A stretch of 64,000 nt of DNA from Sthenelais limicola (GCA_942159475.1 OW804094.1:11436386-11500385), one strand, 5' to 3'; shown: positions 32,810 to 45,561, counted from the stretch's first letter. A program made the numbers and translations. The notes: generated by a model from the sequence alone, not told the origin.

Positions 32810-33695
32810 TTTAACACATAATAAGCTGGTTGTTAAAATAACAATGTGACAAGCCTGTAACTTACAGAGCATCATTACTATAAACGCTTGTCACACTACT
32901 ATCTAAAACTAAAATTAAATAATACTATACTAGCCCCGTCAATATTAACAAGAGGTGTATTCTTTAATTTAATCTGTCCAGACGAATAATATCAAGGATA
33001 CTGCATTTGATTGGGTATTCGTACAAGGCTCCATACCCTAACCAACGACTACTGGCAAGAGAGACAGCACCCATGGAAGAGAAAAGGCGGAAATACCTCC
33101 TTCAGATACTTACAGGAAAGCTGGCTGGAAAACCGTCTATTTGGACGAATCATAATGCGACCAAAAGCTGGATGAGGGAGGGGTCCAGGGATGACATACC
33201 AGAACTACAATGCATGCAGAACATTTACACAGTTCATTGCCAGTACAGCCAAGCAGGAGTTGTCTGACTCCATTAGTGACACTGACTTCATCAGCATCAC
33301 CTCTGATGGCAGTTCCTGTACAGAGGAGGAGATTCTCTTTGTGAGGTTTGTGCAGAGGGGTAAGGTGCGGACAGAACTTGCTGGCATATTTACTCCATAT
33401 TTACGGTAAGTCTGAATACTGCCGGCCTCTATGATTCAATTCTAAAGGCCCTCAAAAGTGTGAACATTAGTGAGGACATATTGAAGGACATTAGTGAGGA
33501 CATATTGAAGGACAAGCTTGTTGGACTAGGGTGCGATGGAGCTAGTGTCATGACTGGCAGGATTGGTGGAGTTGCAGCCCTCTTTAAAAGAAACCTTCAA
33601 CCCTCATTGATTATGATCCACTGCCTGTGTCACAGGCTAGAACTAGCATTAAAATATGCAGTCAAGAGTTTCAAACTGTATGGTTCCACCTTAGG

Positions 33696-33878
33696 TGAGT
33701 GGGTGAGTGAGATTGGTGGCTTTACGCCCTTATCAACACTTTGAAGTGTTATATCAAGGGCGGGAGAGCTGAGAGGGAGGCAGTTTATGATCATACCCAG
33801 GAAATAGAGATAGAGAAGAAGGGAGAGAGAGACAGAGAAAAGAGACAGAAAGGCCCTTTAAGGTCTTACCCAGGACCT
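33696..33878 (+). mobile_element. SINE copy 12, inside the hAT frame
   Basis: Full structure with a perfect hairpin and one tail module. It is the first of two SINEs in direct tandem. The duplicated target ggttccaccttagg precedes it (33,682-33,695), and a near copy (ggttccaccttgg) follows the second SINE at about 34,033. Confidence 0.8.
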
Positions 33879-33880
33879 TA

Positions 33881-34032
33881 GGTGAGTGAGTGAGTCAGAT
33901 TGGTTGCCTTACGCCCTTATCAACCCTTTGAAGTGTAATATCAAGGGCGGGAAAGCTAAGAAGAAGGCAGTTTATGATCATAATCAGGAAATAGAGACAG
34001 AAAGGCACTTTATGGTCTTACCCAGGACCATT
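33881..34032 (+). mobile_element. SINE copy 13, tandem to copy 12
   Basis: Shorter member lacking most of the AG-rich body (tttatgatcataatcaggaaatagagacagaaagg). The accttagg between the two copies repeats the target site, so the second probably inserted at the duplicated target of the first. Confidence 0.75.
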
Positions 34033-34165
34033 GGTTCCACCTTGGTGCTCTTAATGGGAGTGTATTACTTCTATGACAACTCTCCAAAGCAGCAACAGAA
34101 TCTTAGAAACTCTTTTGAGAGCCTGGGTAAGAACAGGTCGAAACTCCCATGACTGTCCTTGGAGT

Positions 34166-36480
34166 GAGGCCTGATGTAATCATGGAAACAGCCCGGGAGC
34201 TGAAAAGTTGGAATATTTCCACCAGTAAAACAGATCATGAAACAACATACATTTTTTAACGTGGAGGGTGAGTTGTACACCAGAGATGTACCCTGCTTTG
34301 GTCAGTGTTGCTACACACCTGGGGAAAATTTCCATCCTTCATGCCCTGGATGGGTACCAGCATTTGATGGGCAACAAATAGAAATGAGAAGAGTTGATGA
34401 AGTGAGGAAAACCCATGGATCACGCCAAACCGACCCTCCAATGCCCCTGGAAAATGCTGCAACCCCCCTCCAAACATCCAAATCGTCACTACCCTACAAC
34501 TCCCCGAAACCCCTGCCCAAGCAAACAATTTACTTAGGCTATATCCGTATTCCTTAAATAAGTCGTTTGGACTTGTATTTTGCAAACTTATGACCACCAC
34601 CGATGCCTCTATAACAGAGAACCTATCTATCACCAAACCCCTTCCGATGCACTTTTCTTGCTTAATTTGATGTGGATATATTAATGACTTCTGGAATCAC
34701 CCATTGCCCCCATTCGTGAGAATTAATCATATATAATATATAAGACTGTGATAGTGAATGTATGTAAAATACTTGCAGAATGGAGTGCTTTTGTGGAGCT
34801 ATTATGGAAGGCTCACTAGCCGAGGGCCACATGATATGTGGCACCTGCCAGCTGAAGGTACAATTGTAAGTATTCAAATTCTTAAAACTCTCTGCCAATC
34901 CTCCCACTACAGGTAATGAAACTTAGACTGGATGCACTGTAAAAGCTCCTGAAGGGGCTTCTAATTTCTCTTGTTGCTAGCAAAAAACAGCAAGTGTCAT
35001 TTGTCATTATAAGAAAATTATGTTGTCGATAGTTGCTAAAGTTTCGTAAAATGACAGATATTTTCTCTCGTAGATTTGTCAGGCTTAAGGAAATTTTTGT
35101 CTTTTGCCACTAACTGCTTTGTTGATTTGTTGATCCTAAGAACAGGTGAGTGTTTTTATTTGTTTATTATTCTTTTATTTTAGGCCTCAATTAAGAGCTC
35201 TACTGTACATCAAAATTAAAGCATAGTATTCCAGCCATAGAACTAGTGTCTAGTTTTATGGTTCCAGCCTATAAATTTTCATTAAAAATATTACATTGCT
35301 TATTGATTTTTATTTGCAGGCCACTTCAACCTTCAATTAAAGGTAACATATTTTGAGTAATAACAAACCTGAAATATATGTATTTATCTTTATTATATAT
35401 GCATTGCTCTGAAACAAAGTATCTAGAGTGATTTACACCTAGTGGGTATATCACTATTGATTGATGTGGGGTTGTCATGGCAACCAATTTGTTTTAACCA
35501 GATAACCAATTTGTTTTAATAAGATAACCAGTAAAATTCAACTTGATGTCTCAATTTTTTTCTATTTTCATGATTGAAAGTATGTATAATGCTATGTACC
35601 ACACGCTTCTACATACACCATTTCACCATGGACATACACATTTCACCATGGAGTAAAAACCCTGATCGGGATATAATTTGTGAATAATAGCTATGCTTTT
35701 AGAGGAGAAATAAATATAGATCTATTAGTACTTGATGAGTGTAAAAATCTCTGATTAATAAACACTTTTAGTATCATTTTACTGCTTTGTATTGATGGGT
35801 AGAAGTAAGTCAATTTGTTCTCCCTTTCAGCTGTCAGCACTTTGATGAAAGAGGGAGGAGTTGAAAGGGCGAGTGCGGCGACAGCAGCCGCCACTGCAGC
35901 AACAGCGACAGCAACAACATCAGAGAATGGCAGAGAACAGTATGTTACTTAATGAATTATAGAGAATGATAATATGCTTATCTAGGCATGTATCAACCAA
36001 CTTGGCATGTCTTAACCACTTGTGCCTATGGCCATGCATGAAAAACCTCCATTTCATCCACTTTGTGTACATAAAACGTCCCAACATATCAATGATGAGT
36101 TGAAAGATCTAGAAGCAAATATTTACTGTTTTATCATCACTATTTCTAGGTCATCTTCTGCAGGTGCCAGGAATAAATATTTGTAGCTAGTTCTATTTAA
36201 TTGTTATTGTTACTTTTCTTTTTCTAATTATCTGTGATCAAAAAATGCCTTTGCCTTTCCTGTTTGTTTCCTGTTTAAAGTGTCAATGTTATAACTTATA
36301 CTAGGACTGAATGGGTTATTCACTTCAAGCGGGAAGAATATGTCCATTTAATAGTGTTACCTATACCTATCACTTATATATCTGCATTCTAGGGTACAAA
36401 TCTAGCTCTCATTTTTTTTCAACAACAGATATCACAAGATGCTGCCATGATAGGGTTAAAAGCAATAATAACTTTTTATT
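34166..36480. other. Mostly non-coding, with a few weak exon candidates
   Basis: Weak candidates only: 34,237-34,557 plus (106 codons with CFGQCCYTPGENFHPSCPG, no known domain); 34,781-34,870 plus (29 codons, MECFCGAI and CGTCQLK, two Cys pairs); 35,830-35,949 plus (after a ctttcag acceptor, an Ala/Thr-rich stretch). The near-palindrome gttgtcatggcaac at 35,470 is close to an X-box. None is strong enough to call a gene. Confidence 0.3.
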
Positions 36481-36486
36481 TTCAAG

Positions 36487-36614
36487 AATCAGGCAGGGCA
36501 GCGGCCATCCTGTCAACCCGGGAAATGGTCCGGCGTTGGCAGGAGGAAAATGCACGAGAAAAAAGGAAAAGGGCAGGGGCCCTCCTCAAAGGCCCAAGCA
36601 CATCCCGTTCGAAG
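36487..36614 (+). CDS. Candidate basic exon
   Basis: Preceded by tttttattttcaag and followed by GTACTG. It encodes SGRAAAILSTREMVRRWQEE then REKRKRAGALLKG, a strongly basic helical stretch such as ends many transposon-derived proteins. No family assigned. Confidence 0.3.
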
Positions 36615-37023
36615 GTACTGATATACACATGTAAAAGATTTCTGAATAAAATTAGTTGCCTATGGTGAAGGTATAAGGTCAGTGGAAGAGGACTATAAAT
36701 CATGTCACGATAATCCACTCAGAATATCTCTTGAAGATTGATCACATTTTCATTATACTTATTGCTCATATGATTACTTTATATTATCTTTTCCTATGCT
36801 GAAAAGCAGCCATGTACAGGCCACATTTGCCTGTTAACTGATAAACTGGAAGCTTGCATCTGCATGCATGTATCTGCATCACAAGCCTGCATGAGACTCA
36901 CCCTCCAGCGCCCTTATTGTTCCTGGTATTAAATTTGTGCACAATTTTGGCTAACCAAGGTCACAAGAATTGGGTTTTATTACTTCATAGCTATGGAGGT
37001 ATTTCCCAAACCCTACCCACAAT

Positions 37024-37150
37024 TAGATTAGATTAGAAAACTTTCATTTGCAATATTAATTTTCTATAGGAAAAGGGGCTTTCCAGCTAGCAGGAGGTTT
37101 TCAGCCTCTTCATATCTTGCTTACAATCATCTTTTGTAGAGGATAATAGG
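37024..37150 (+). mobile_element. TTAGA-repeat SINE-like element, copy B
   Basis: Same order of blocks as 8,957-9,085: (ttaga)n, purine-rich stretch, aggaggttttcagcc, cttacaatc. Moderately diverged from copy A. Confidence 0.55.
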
Positions 37151-37259
37151 TGCCGTACTTTCATTCCACACCTTCATCTGGTTTCTTTGTCAGAGAGACA
37201 TGCCATGACATGACGTTATGTCATCTGCTAAGCATTGAAACTCTGGTGGCTGTCATTAA

Positions 37260-37822
37260 CCCATTGAGGACGGGCGCAGTTTACAATAATTTGCCTGGCT
37301 GACAGGGGCCCTTTTCCCCCTTTTTGGGCTTCAGGACGGGTGTTTAACATGAGGTTTAGGGTATAAAAACACTTTAAGAATATTTTCTTTAAATAATATG
37401 TGTCATATGTACATCGTTTAATAGGTGTAAACAGTTATTGATCATATTTTTTCATAATTTCTAGAATTTGGTCTTCAATAATTAAAATAATGGTCTCAAT
37501 TGGGTGCAATATGGCGGCAACCTTGCTCTAAATTCACTTTCCAGAATTTACGTATGTTAGTTATGACATCATCATTATTGTCTCCATAACAACATACCTA
37601 TAAAAATATTTCTAGTGTGTTTGTAAACATATATTTTAAATTTCATCAAAATCCATCTATTTTTTATTAAGTTATGCCCCCTTCAATTTATATAAAAAGT
37701 TGATGCCTTGAGGCATCACCCTGTCCCCTGAGCCAAATTATGTGTGACACCTTGAGGCATCAGCCCGTCCCCTGAACCATTTTGATGTTGATGCCTTGAG
37801 GCATCAGCCCGTCCTCAATGGG
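37260..37822. mobile_element. piggyBac-type MITE, 563 bp
   Basis: Perfect 16-bp terminal inverted repeats cccattgaggacgggc (37,260-37,275) and its complement (37,807-37,822), flanked on each side by TTAA (37,256-37,259 and 37,823-37,826). TTAA targets and CCC-starting tips are the signature of piggyBac. The right end contains a palindrome, gatgccttgaggcatc, three times in diverged form. No transposase inside, so it moved with an enzyme supplied elsewhere. Confidence 0.9.
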
Positions 37823-37826
37823 TTAA

Positions 37827-40500
37827 TGTTTCAATGGCCGTCATAAACTCAACCACTAATCGAACCATGGAGCTCCCTTATTGTGTTTCTCTCACAACAA
37901 GTTACCATAATTAACCCTTTCATTGCGGGAACCAATGGCTAACTAGCGTAAAATCCGGGTACCATGCAGACTTAATCTCGCATGAAGGATGGAAGCGAAC
38001 CAGATCAACACTGATGCTTGGTGGCAAAACATGTGGTTTCAAGCCAGACGCATGGAATATTATTTGTTATTTTCGATATATTATGGAACATTTCCAAGAA
38101 AAGGAACCTTGCTGGAGCTAAATCAGTTTATAATCTATTCTTCATGGTCATTTTAGAAGCTGATATGGTTTTTTTGAGCAAGTATTTCAATATCATTGTC
38201 TTTGTGCCAACTGTCATAGTGGAAATTTGTCCAACATGGCGGACCCAGCAACTTCATCATCGCAGATGGATATTTATTCACCGGCTTTCCCATTGAATTA
38301 TTCATCAGGAAACTGACAAAGCAGCAAAACAACAGGAAACAAGATATAGAATGGCCTCACACATCTGTTTTTATTAGTTTCATTGGATATTATTGAAATT
38401 TCCACCGAAAACTAAATGTAGATGGAGAAGAAGCCATGTTCCCTTGATCAGCTGATTGAGGCACTCACTCTATGCTTGGATTATTATTCGTCATTATCGA
38501 TATATTTCTTGGAATTTAAATCATGCCATAAACTATTGACAAAGTGGCGAAACAACAGGAAATAAGACCTAATAAGACCTCACATATGTTTTTAGTAGTT
38601 CCATTGGATGTTATGGAAATATTCATCGAAAACGAAATGTAGATCATGTAGCCTTCGAGAAGAAGCCATGCCTCGATCAGCAGTGAATGTGAAAGTTTTC
38701 TACATCGTTGGTGTTGGTCTTGCAGTACCTCTACTTTGCTGCTTCCATATTCTGACGCTAATCACTTGTTGACTTGTTAATTGGTTGAGTCTACCTGGCC
38801 CTGTATATTGTATTAGAGAATCCTATTTTCTGTATGTTATTTACCATATATGTCCCCCTTTTTTCGGTCTCTGTAAAATCCTGTCGGTCTCCACTGTTAC
38901 AATATGACAGAGACCAACGGTCTCTGGTCTCCCAATTCACTATGTTGCACACTGCAATGAGCAAGTGAAGTTGGTAGGTTTTTTTCGAGCCCTGCATTTC
39001 TTATGATCGACAAACGACATAGACCCTTCCTAAGGCATATTCCATTAGTTCCTCTTAATCAGTTCACATCCCCATAAAAAACAGCTGGGCTCGCCACCCT
39101 CGACCCAAATTTGGGGGAAGTTCCTCCTGTCTTAGATTTAATCCTCTCCCATCTAAGCCAAGTCATGATAGCACATATCAAGTAGGCGACGTTTAATGGC
39201 ACTTAAAATCATAAAATGATGCCTAAATGACCATTGGATATATGGCCTTCCCTCCCCTTCCACCTACCCCTTCCCACTTCCCTCTAAAGGAAAGGAGCGC
39301 TAAACTATAGCAATATGAGGTCCAGAATTAGTTAGATCCAGTTATATAGGCTACTAGTTTAGCAGTTAAGCTAATCTGTCCCTCATAATAATGCACATGA
39401 GGAGAAAATCTATAGATAAACATGTAGATGGATACATATGATGTATGCCTTATGTCATGTAGATGGCCAAAATACACTCATGATTTTCAGGATTGAAAAA
39501 TATGAAGTGATGAATACACATGCGCGATGTGGAAACCGGCTCACGTTTTCCTCCCGCTGGTTAATTACCGCGCGCCAAAAAGCTATACTGAACCAGCCAG
39601 TTTTAGTTTTACACCCTATCTAAGCCATAATATTAACATATTCTACTTGTTGTAAGCCTACTGCTTCTATCAAAATAATTTGTATCAATTTCAGTTTCTT
39701 ACCTACCGGTTTTGTTGAAAAAGATAGGTAAAGATTATCAAAAATTGACTAGGAGAAGCGAACACGTGCGGAACACATGAGGTTTCCTAATCATTCTTGA
39801 CCTTGATTGTACGTACGTACGTCATGTGATATTAAAGTCTTTCTACGATGTATGAATAATTAAAGCTCATATTGAAATCCTACCTCAGGTGAAACATATT
39901 TTGTACCAATACGTTTGAATCTGAGGATCACAAGTTACTATTCAAAATTTCTCTCCATAGCTTCTACATATATAAGTAATATTAGCAATACAAATTGCAC
40001 TGTATAATAATTACTGCTGCGAGACCTGACCCGGCAAAGTCGACTGATTGCAATCGTGATTCGTTGCAACCAGGTTATCGCTGTCACTGGGAACAGTGAT
40101 ATCGCAAACGAACTATCAGGTATATTAATTTTCATAAGTTACAGTCATTATAGGCCCTCTGGGGAACGATGTAAGCATTTCTAGGCTTATATTAATTTGC
40201 GGTTAGACAATAAGACATGGATGTCTGTTCCGAGTCGGAGTGTTGTCTGTCGAGGAATGATTCGGCCTGGGCTTGGGCCATGTTCGAGAAATCTGACATT
40301 GAATAGATTTCAATGGTGAAATCTGAATCAACAGATGTCGTTTTAGTCGTCTGAATATCTTCAGGATGATCGAGGCTAGGCCTAGTATCTGAAGTAGGCT
40401 ACTGCAGTAGTTGTAGTCGGGTTGAGATCTTGATCTTGGTTTAATCTGGATCTGCTGTCCATCCACTGCGTTCACCTGGCTTAGGTGGACGTTTGGCCCG
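37827..40500. other. Non-coding, with a local duplication
   Basis: About 38,310-38,455 and 38,530-38,684 are diverged direct copies (both with aacaacaggaaa, then a cctcaca block and a gaagaagccatg block). Apart from this and a tacgtacgtacg run near 39,810, I see nothing. No reading frame is supported. Confidence 0.5.
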
Positions 40501-40509
40501 GGGATCATT

Positions 40510-40660
40510 GAGCCCCGACCTGGTCGATTGGGTCCCCAGGTTTGGACGATTGGGCCCTGCCGGGCTTGGATGATTGGGTCCCACCGGTCTTGGACGTTTG
40601 GGCCCCGGCCTTGGACGTTTGGGCCCCGGCCTTGGACGTTTGGGCCCCGGTCAGGGTCTG
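40510..40660. repeat. 21-bp tandem repeat at a LINE 3' end
   Basis: Units of ccttggacgtttgggccccgg repeat exactly at about 40,600-40,655, with diverged units back to about 40,520. They sit just past the C-terminal end of the minus-strand LINE fragment, where such elements often carry short tandem tails. Confidence 0.7.
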
Positions 40661-40725
40661 CCTGGTTTTGTGATCAATGATTACTTACAGGTTTACTTAC
40701 AGGTCCTCTTCTGGCAGTCTATGTC

Positions 40726-41875
40726 CTATTGGACCTCTAATGCCAGCTCGTTTGGTTTTTTGATTTGCACGCGGTCGAGTAGCGGGGAGGCACGGAAATT
40801 ACGCTTTAATTTGTGGTTGTACCATAGCCTATCAAGTCTCCTTTCAAAGGAGAGCACAGATGGCGAGTTAACTACTTCTTCCGTTAATGAATTCCATGAA
40901 TCCACCACCCTGTGCGCAAATAAATGTTTCCTTGTATCAAGCCTGGACCTTTCCTTAAAAAGTTTCTGGCTGTGACCTCTTGTGTCACGAGTGGCTCGCA
41001 GATGGAGAAGCCCCTCAGTGACCTCAGTGTCATATATCCCAGACATAATCTTGAATGTTTCTATCATGTCACCTCTTAATCTGCGATAGGCCAGGGTTGG
41101 TAGTTTTAATTTCTCAAGGCGCTCTTCATATGATAGGTCCTTCATCCCTGGAATCATTCTGGTAGCTCTGCGCTGGACGTTCTCGATAGATGTTATATGT
41201 TTAATTAGGTGTGGGGCCCAGATTTGATTTGCATACTCAAGGTGTGGTCGTACTAGGGCTTTGTACAGGTGTGTCATAGTTGTTGTGTCTTTGTATATGA
41301 ACGTTCTGTTGATTACACCCAAGATGGAATTTGCTTTCAATATTTTTGCTGCTATATACTTCTCAAATGTTAGCTTTGAGTCAATTATTACCCCTATGTC
41401 TTTTTCTTCATTTGTTCTCTCCAGGGGTTCTTCACCTAGTTGGTAGATCTTTTCTGGACATTCTTTTGAGCCAATCCTCATGTATTTACATTTCTTTGGA
41501 TGGAATCGCAGTAGGGATGTTTCTGTCCAGTTGTGGGCTTTGTTCAGATCTTGCTGTAGCATTTCGTACTCTTCTGCAGAGAAAATACCCTTTGATATCT
41601 TGGTGTCGTCAGCGAAGAGGAATACGGTATGTCTGAGTTTGATGTTTCTCCTGGTAGGTCATTTATGTAGATCACAAACATCAGCAGCCCGAGTACTGAT
41701 CCCTGGGGGATCCCACTTATGAGCCTATGCCAGGGGGAGAATGACCCCTGCACTCGGGACTCGCTGATGACGATCCTGCAGGAAGCCTTCCTTCCACTTG
41801 AGTAACTTGCCTGTGAGTCCATGACTCTCGATCTTTTTGATGAGGCGCTTGTGAGGTACTTGAGGCATGCGCAAA
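40726..41875 (-). pseudogene. CR1/Jockey-type LINE reverse transcriptase, 5'-truncated
   Basis: Reading minus strand, the frame enters at VPHKRLIKKIESHG (RT block 4), passes SGIPQGSVLGLLMFVIYIND and a FADDT catalytic box near 41,615 (in a shifted frame). It then runs open for 278 codons with VRPHLEYANQIWAPH, IENVQRRATRMIPG and AYRRLRGDMIETFK, the typical thumb and C-terminal region of CR1-like elements. It ends at TAA-type stop near 40,726. Two frameshifts (near 41,820 and 41,640) kill it. The 5' half, including the endonuclease, is absent, as usual for incomplete target-primed insertion. Confidence 0.85.
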
Positions 41876-41929
41876 CAGACTATTAAGACAACATTGATTA
41901 AGATGATTAAGACAACATTCATTGACATT

Positions 41930-42540
41930 AAACTTTGCGAACTATGACCGAAATTAGCAGATAATTACCGTCATTCCAACTTTCACCCTTCATGATCACC
42001 CATTTTGGTTATGTTGTTTGTAAGGGTGACCAGTCAAAGTACCGCCCACAGTCAGAGTACCACCCTACTCATAAGTCAAAGTACCACCCTCCTTCTCTCA
42101 CGCAACTGGTAGGTGTGAGGCTATCAGTGTTAATGCTGTTGTTAACACTCCCCGTCCGTTAAATGGTATTACATACAAGATGACATTTTCATTTTTCAAC
42201 ATTTACTTTATAGATCTAGTAAGCTTCGGTATTAGCGTTAGAAATTCCTTGAAAGGGAGTAGAGGGATATTAAGATAATGTTTAGCATTAGCATGTTATC
42301 ATGTTATAGAGAGAGCGGCCGGGCATCAAGATAATGTTTAGCATTTCACTGAATGAATGAATAACAGATAATTCAGTTTCAAGACATCACTGTCTTTTCA
42401 TTTTTATTCATGATTTTCGACAGACATATATTATGTATATTAATGAACTGGCAAACTGGGTTAAATACCATACATTTTACATAAAACATGAATCATTGAT
42501 TCCAACAGCGGACTCAATAATATTTGAGAAACATACATTT
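41930..42540. other. Non-coding
   Basis: Contains a short direct repeat (gattaagacaacatt, near 41,890 and 41,906), another (gtcaaagtaccaccc, near 42,035-42,090) and a repeated gataatgtttagcatt near 42,275 and 42,330. No gene seen. Confidence 0.35.
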
Positions 42541-42544
42541 CACA

Positions 42545-43510
42545 TCAGTCGTCACTGGGGCCAATATCAATGGATTCACAGTCAATAGTTGATAGAGCTG
42601 CACAGCGCTCAAGGTATTGTTCACATGTTATGGTCCTATTGAATGCACTATTCAACCCACAACTCTTGCAGCTTCTCTTGTTGCTTTTTAACTTCCTTTC
42701 TCACTCACCTGCCTGTCTTTTGTTGCACCACCAGTTGTAGTTTGAGGGGAAGAGTAGATGCTTCTTGGTAGAGAATTTCTATGAGGTGGTAGATCCTAGG
42801 GTGGGGATGTGGTAGCTTGTTTTTAAGTTGAGAGTGCCATCCCTCGACCATGTTTTTCGTTCTTAGCTCTCTCTTGAAGACCGACCAGGACGCAGGAGGG
42901 CGATGTGGGGAGGTGATCCATGTCTCATTTATGTAGGTGGTGATTTCTGTAGCTGCTCATAGCCGATGCTGTCAGGGATCTGGTTCAGCAACATATCGAA
43001 GCAGGCTCAATGTGGTTCTCAGGGAGGTGAGGGAGGGCCATCAGCTTCCTGATGAAGTTAATGATCGGACCTTGCTGGTAGTAGGCTCTCTGCAGACCCG
43101 GATGCTTTACTCAGCGAAATACAGCCTGAGCCCAATGAAACCAACAACCATGAATGGTGATTTCAGGGAAAACTGTTGATGGCTCCCCACATGGCTTTTT
43201 CATAGTCAACCAAAGCCTCACAGGCAGCCGCAGGAGCTGGGAGCATCATTTTAACTGCTTCCAGAACAGCAACATAATCCCTGGGTTGGCGTCAGGATTT
43301 TAAAATGTACACTAGAGTCACTTGTTTAATACACAATCCTGATTTGATGAAATTGTGGATAGTCAGGAGCTGGGTAAATGGGTCTTTTGCTGCAGCAAAA
43401 GGTTGCGTCCATGAACCACACTTTGGAGCTGCTGAGGATCTCAAGCTGTTGGTCGGTAGCAAAGATCAGATGGCGGGCACCATTAAGGGAGAGATCTTCA
43501 CAAAGCAAGC
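42545..43510 (-). pseudogene. MULE/FLYWCH-type transposase remnant
   Basis: Near 43,400-43,500 the minus strand reads IFATDQQLEILSSSKVWFMD, the start of the MULE catalytic domain with its first Asp (WFMDATF). Further along the strand, near 42,830-42,720, pieces match the conserved EGWHSxLxxKLPHPHP region and the helix after it. Many stops and shifts intervene. Intact proteins of this kind cut and paste Mutator-like elements and often carry FLYWCH zinc fingers. The copy is old and dead. Confidence 0.6.
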
Positions 43511-44450
43511 AGGCAGAGAAGTGGGCATGGGAAATTTCTGAGTAGTTAGAAGAGGAGTGCTTGGGTTATATCTTTTCTCTGCATCGTTTGGTACTCCTCT
43601 CGAGAAGAGAAACTTGCATGGCCGAAAGACATTGGTTCATGGTTATGTGAATGGATACCTTCCTGGAAGCTTATCTTTCTGGAGGATTGTAGCTTTACAA
43701 TTGCCCTTGCGTTTGCTGCAGCACCATGCAGTAGACGTATTTCTTACTTTTCTTTTCACATAGGTAAAACCTCAAAAACTCTGCCCAGTTGTGATCCTAT
43801 GGAAATAACCTCATATTTGATAGGAATGTCTGATAGGGGAGCAGGGATACCAGTGGACTTAACAATAGAATTGTCTGAGACAGGCTCAGCATGAACTATA
43901 GGCAGATCATCAAGGACGGAGACTGTTATCAAGAGCTGCAGGGTCAGCAATTAGAGCAGGGTCTGAAGGACGATCGGACACTAGGTCTTGGAAGGAGTTG
44001 AAGCTGTCATCTGGGATACTTTGCAAGCAAATGTAGCTCGACCAGTTGTTGATCTGAATAAGTCCTTTTACCATAGCTCTGTAAGTTGTTCTGGTAATAT
44101 TTGTGTTGCATAGCCGATGCTGCCAACGTCTACAGAAGTCACACTGGAGAGCCTCCTGGCGTGGTGTTACTAAGACTAGAATTGAGGAAGTAAATGTAGA
44201 AGCAGTTGCCTACAAACCTGTGATACACTATAGAATGGTTGCATGTTTCTGTGGGAGCTACACTCTGGCTCTTTAAATGGGTGACCAGACTCTAATCACT
44301 GTTAAATTGAGTGTCATAAAAGAGCTTTGCTCTGCAACGAACAGTGGTTTGGGTGTTTGATTCCGGGATGTTTATCACCTTTTTTGAGGTCATTGATGTT
44401 TTCACTTGTTTCAAATGCCTTGATAACCTTTTCACATTCCTTTGCCATAC
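43511..44450. other. Possible further decay of the MULE copy
   Basis: The minus strand holds short protein-like patches but no motif I can name. The MULE N-terminal FLYWCH region would be expected here, but I cannot find its Cys/His pattern. Confidence 0.25.
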
Positions 44451-44453
44451 TGT

Positions 44454-45465
44454 CTAATGGATGCTTAGAACATTAAAGCTATTTAAATCACGTTCCATAA
44501 GTTTTCCCAGCTTACGATCAACAGCATCATTAGTTTTGCACCGGACAGTCATGGTATTTGCCAAGTTCGAGAGGATATTGAGTGATGCTTTTAGTGTTTT
44601 CTCAATGGGTGCAATGCAGTCATCAATAGTGTTGACGTACACATCTGCAGTACCACCTACCTGTTGATGTAGACCTACCAGGAAATTCTGGTTTTCTGAT
44701 GCCAGCTCCACTCCAACAAGATGACCAACCTTTTTGGTTGTTCCATCGTATTTTAGGGTCAGATTTTTTTCATCCCGCAATGCATCTGCCACTTGCTGGA
44801 GTGACAGTGACTTCATCTCCTTGCTCATCTTGTTCTGGGTTGTGTAGCTTAGGAGATTTTCACAATGTTCTTGACCCATGAGACTTTTAGATAAAACACG
44901 CATCACTTTAGCCACATTTCTTTGAGCAATGCCAAAATCTTGGAGATGGTAGCTGGCTTCACGGATTGCAGGGGAAAAGTCTTTCCATCAACCTTAGTAC
45001 TGACAACTTCCGAGCACTCTTCCTTAAGTGCACCCTGAGCTTCTAGTGTTTCATTCTGCCAAAAATGTATTTCTTCATGCACTGACTTTACTTCTTTGCC
45101 TTCTTTGACTGAGATTGTATTCCAGCCTAGATGATAGTTGCCTTTCTTTCTACATTTGTGCCTGCCTTTTCTTTGATAATTTCAGCTTCCTTTGTGCCTC
45201 ATTCTGCTGCTTGTATTGGTTCTTCATTTAACTGTTGTTGAGTACTAGCCTTGACAGCACAATACTTGGTGATCCAAAATTCGATAAATTTCTCCTTCCT
45301 TTTGAGAGCCTGATTCATTCTTTTGGGCTGCCATGATTTTACTTGGTTCCGTAACACCTTGTTGTCTTCCTTTAACTGGACGTTTTCCTTCTGGAGACAT
45401 GCATTGTCCTCCTCAAGTTGTTTTATTTTTGCCCTTGACCTGTCCTCTTTTCCTAGGTCCACCAA
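44454..45465 (-). pseudogene. Unnamed multicopy family protein with DGTTKK motif
   Basis: Two minus-strand pieces. 45,199-45,465 is a coiled coil (IKQLEEDNACLQKENVQLKE) followed by basic residues and FIEFWITKYCAV. 44,454-44,915 (153 codons) has NLTLKYDGTTKKVGHLVGVE and FLVGLHQQVGGTADVYVNTI. I recognise the latter as the hallmark of large, unnamed protein families repeated in mollusc and cnidarian genomes. The Asp in YDGTTK lies where a transposase first Asp would. A SINE fragment cuts the N end near 45,466. I infer a dead transposon protein. Confidence 0.5.
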
Positions 45466-45561
45466 GGTAAGACCTTAAAGTGCCTGGTCTTGGGTAAGAC
45501 CTTATATAACACTTCAAAGTGTTGATAAGGGCGTAAAGCAACCAATCTCACTCACTCACTC
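45466..45561 (-). mobile_element. SINE copy 14, minus strand, deleted middle
   Basis: Minus-strand head with GAGT run and hairpin joins directly to the two tail modules; the AG-rich body is deleted. Confidence 0.75.

Larger units (their letters stand above)
33007..34165 (+). pseudogene. hAT transposase (ZNF862-like), frameshifted and SINE-split
   Basis: Successive frames carry FTQFIASTAKQELSDSI, then FISITSDGSSCTEEEILFV (first catalytic Asp region), LVGLGCDGASVMTGRIGGVA (second Asp region) and MIHCLCHRLELALKYAVK (the conserved CxxH element). After two SINEs comes YYFYDNSPKQQQNL. At least two frameshifts (near 33,190 and 33,405) and the insertions break it. A perfect 24-bp in-frame tandem duplication repeats ISEDILKD near 33,463. 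The enzyme would have cut and pasted a hAT element; this copy cannot work. Confidence 0.75.

Noticed and set aside
37910..37935. ttaaccctttcattgcggg as a second piggyBac tip
   Set aside because: I could not find the matching inverted end within the next kilobase.
40510..40660. 21-bp repeats as a CRISPR-like array
   Set aside because: Units are contiguous without spacers, in a eukaryotic LINE 3' tail.
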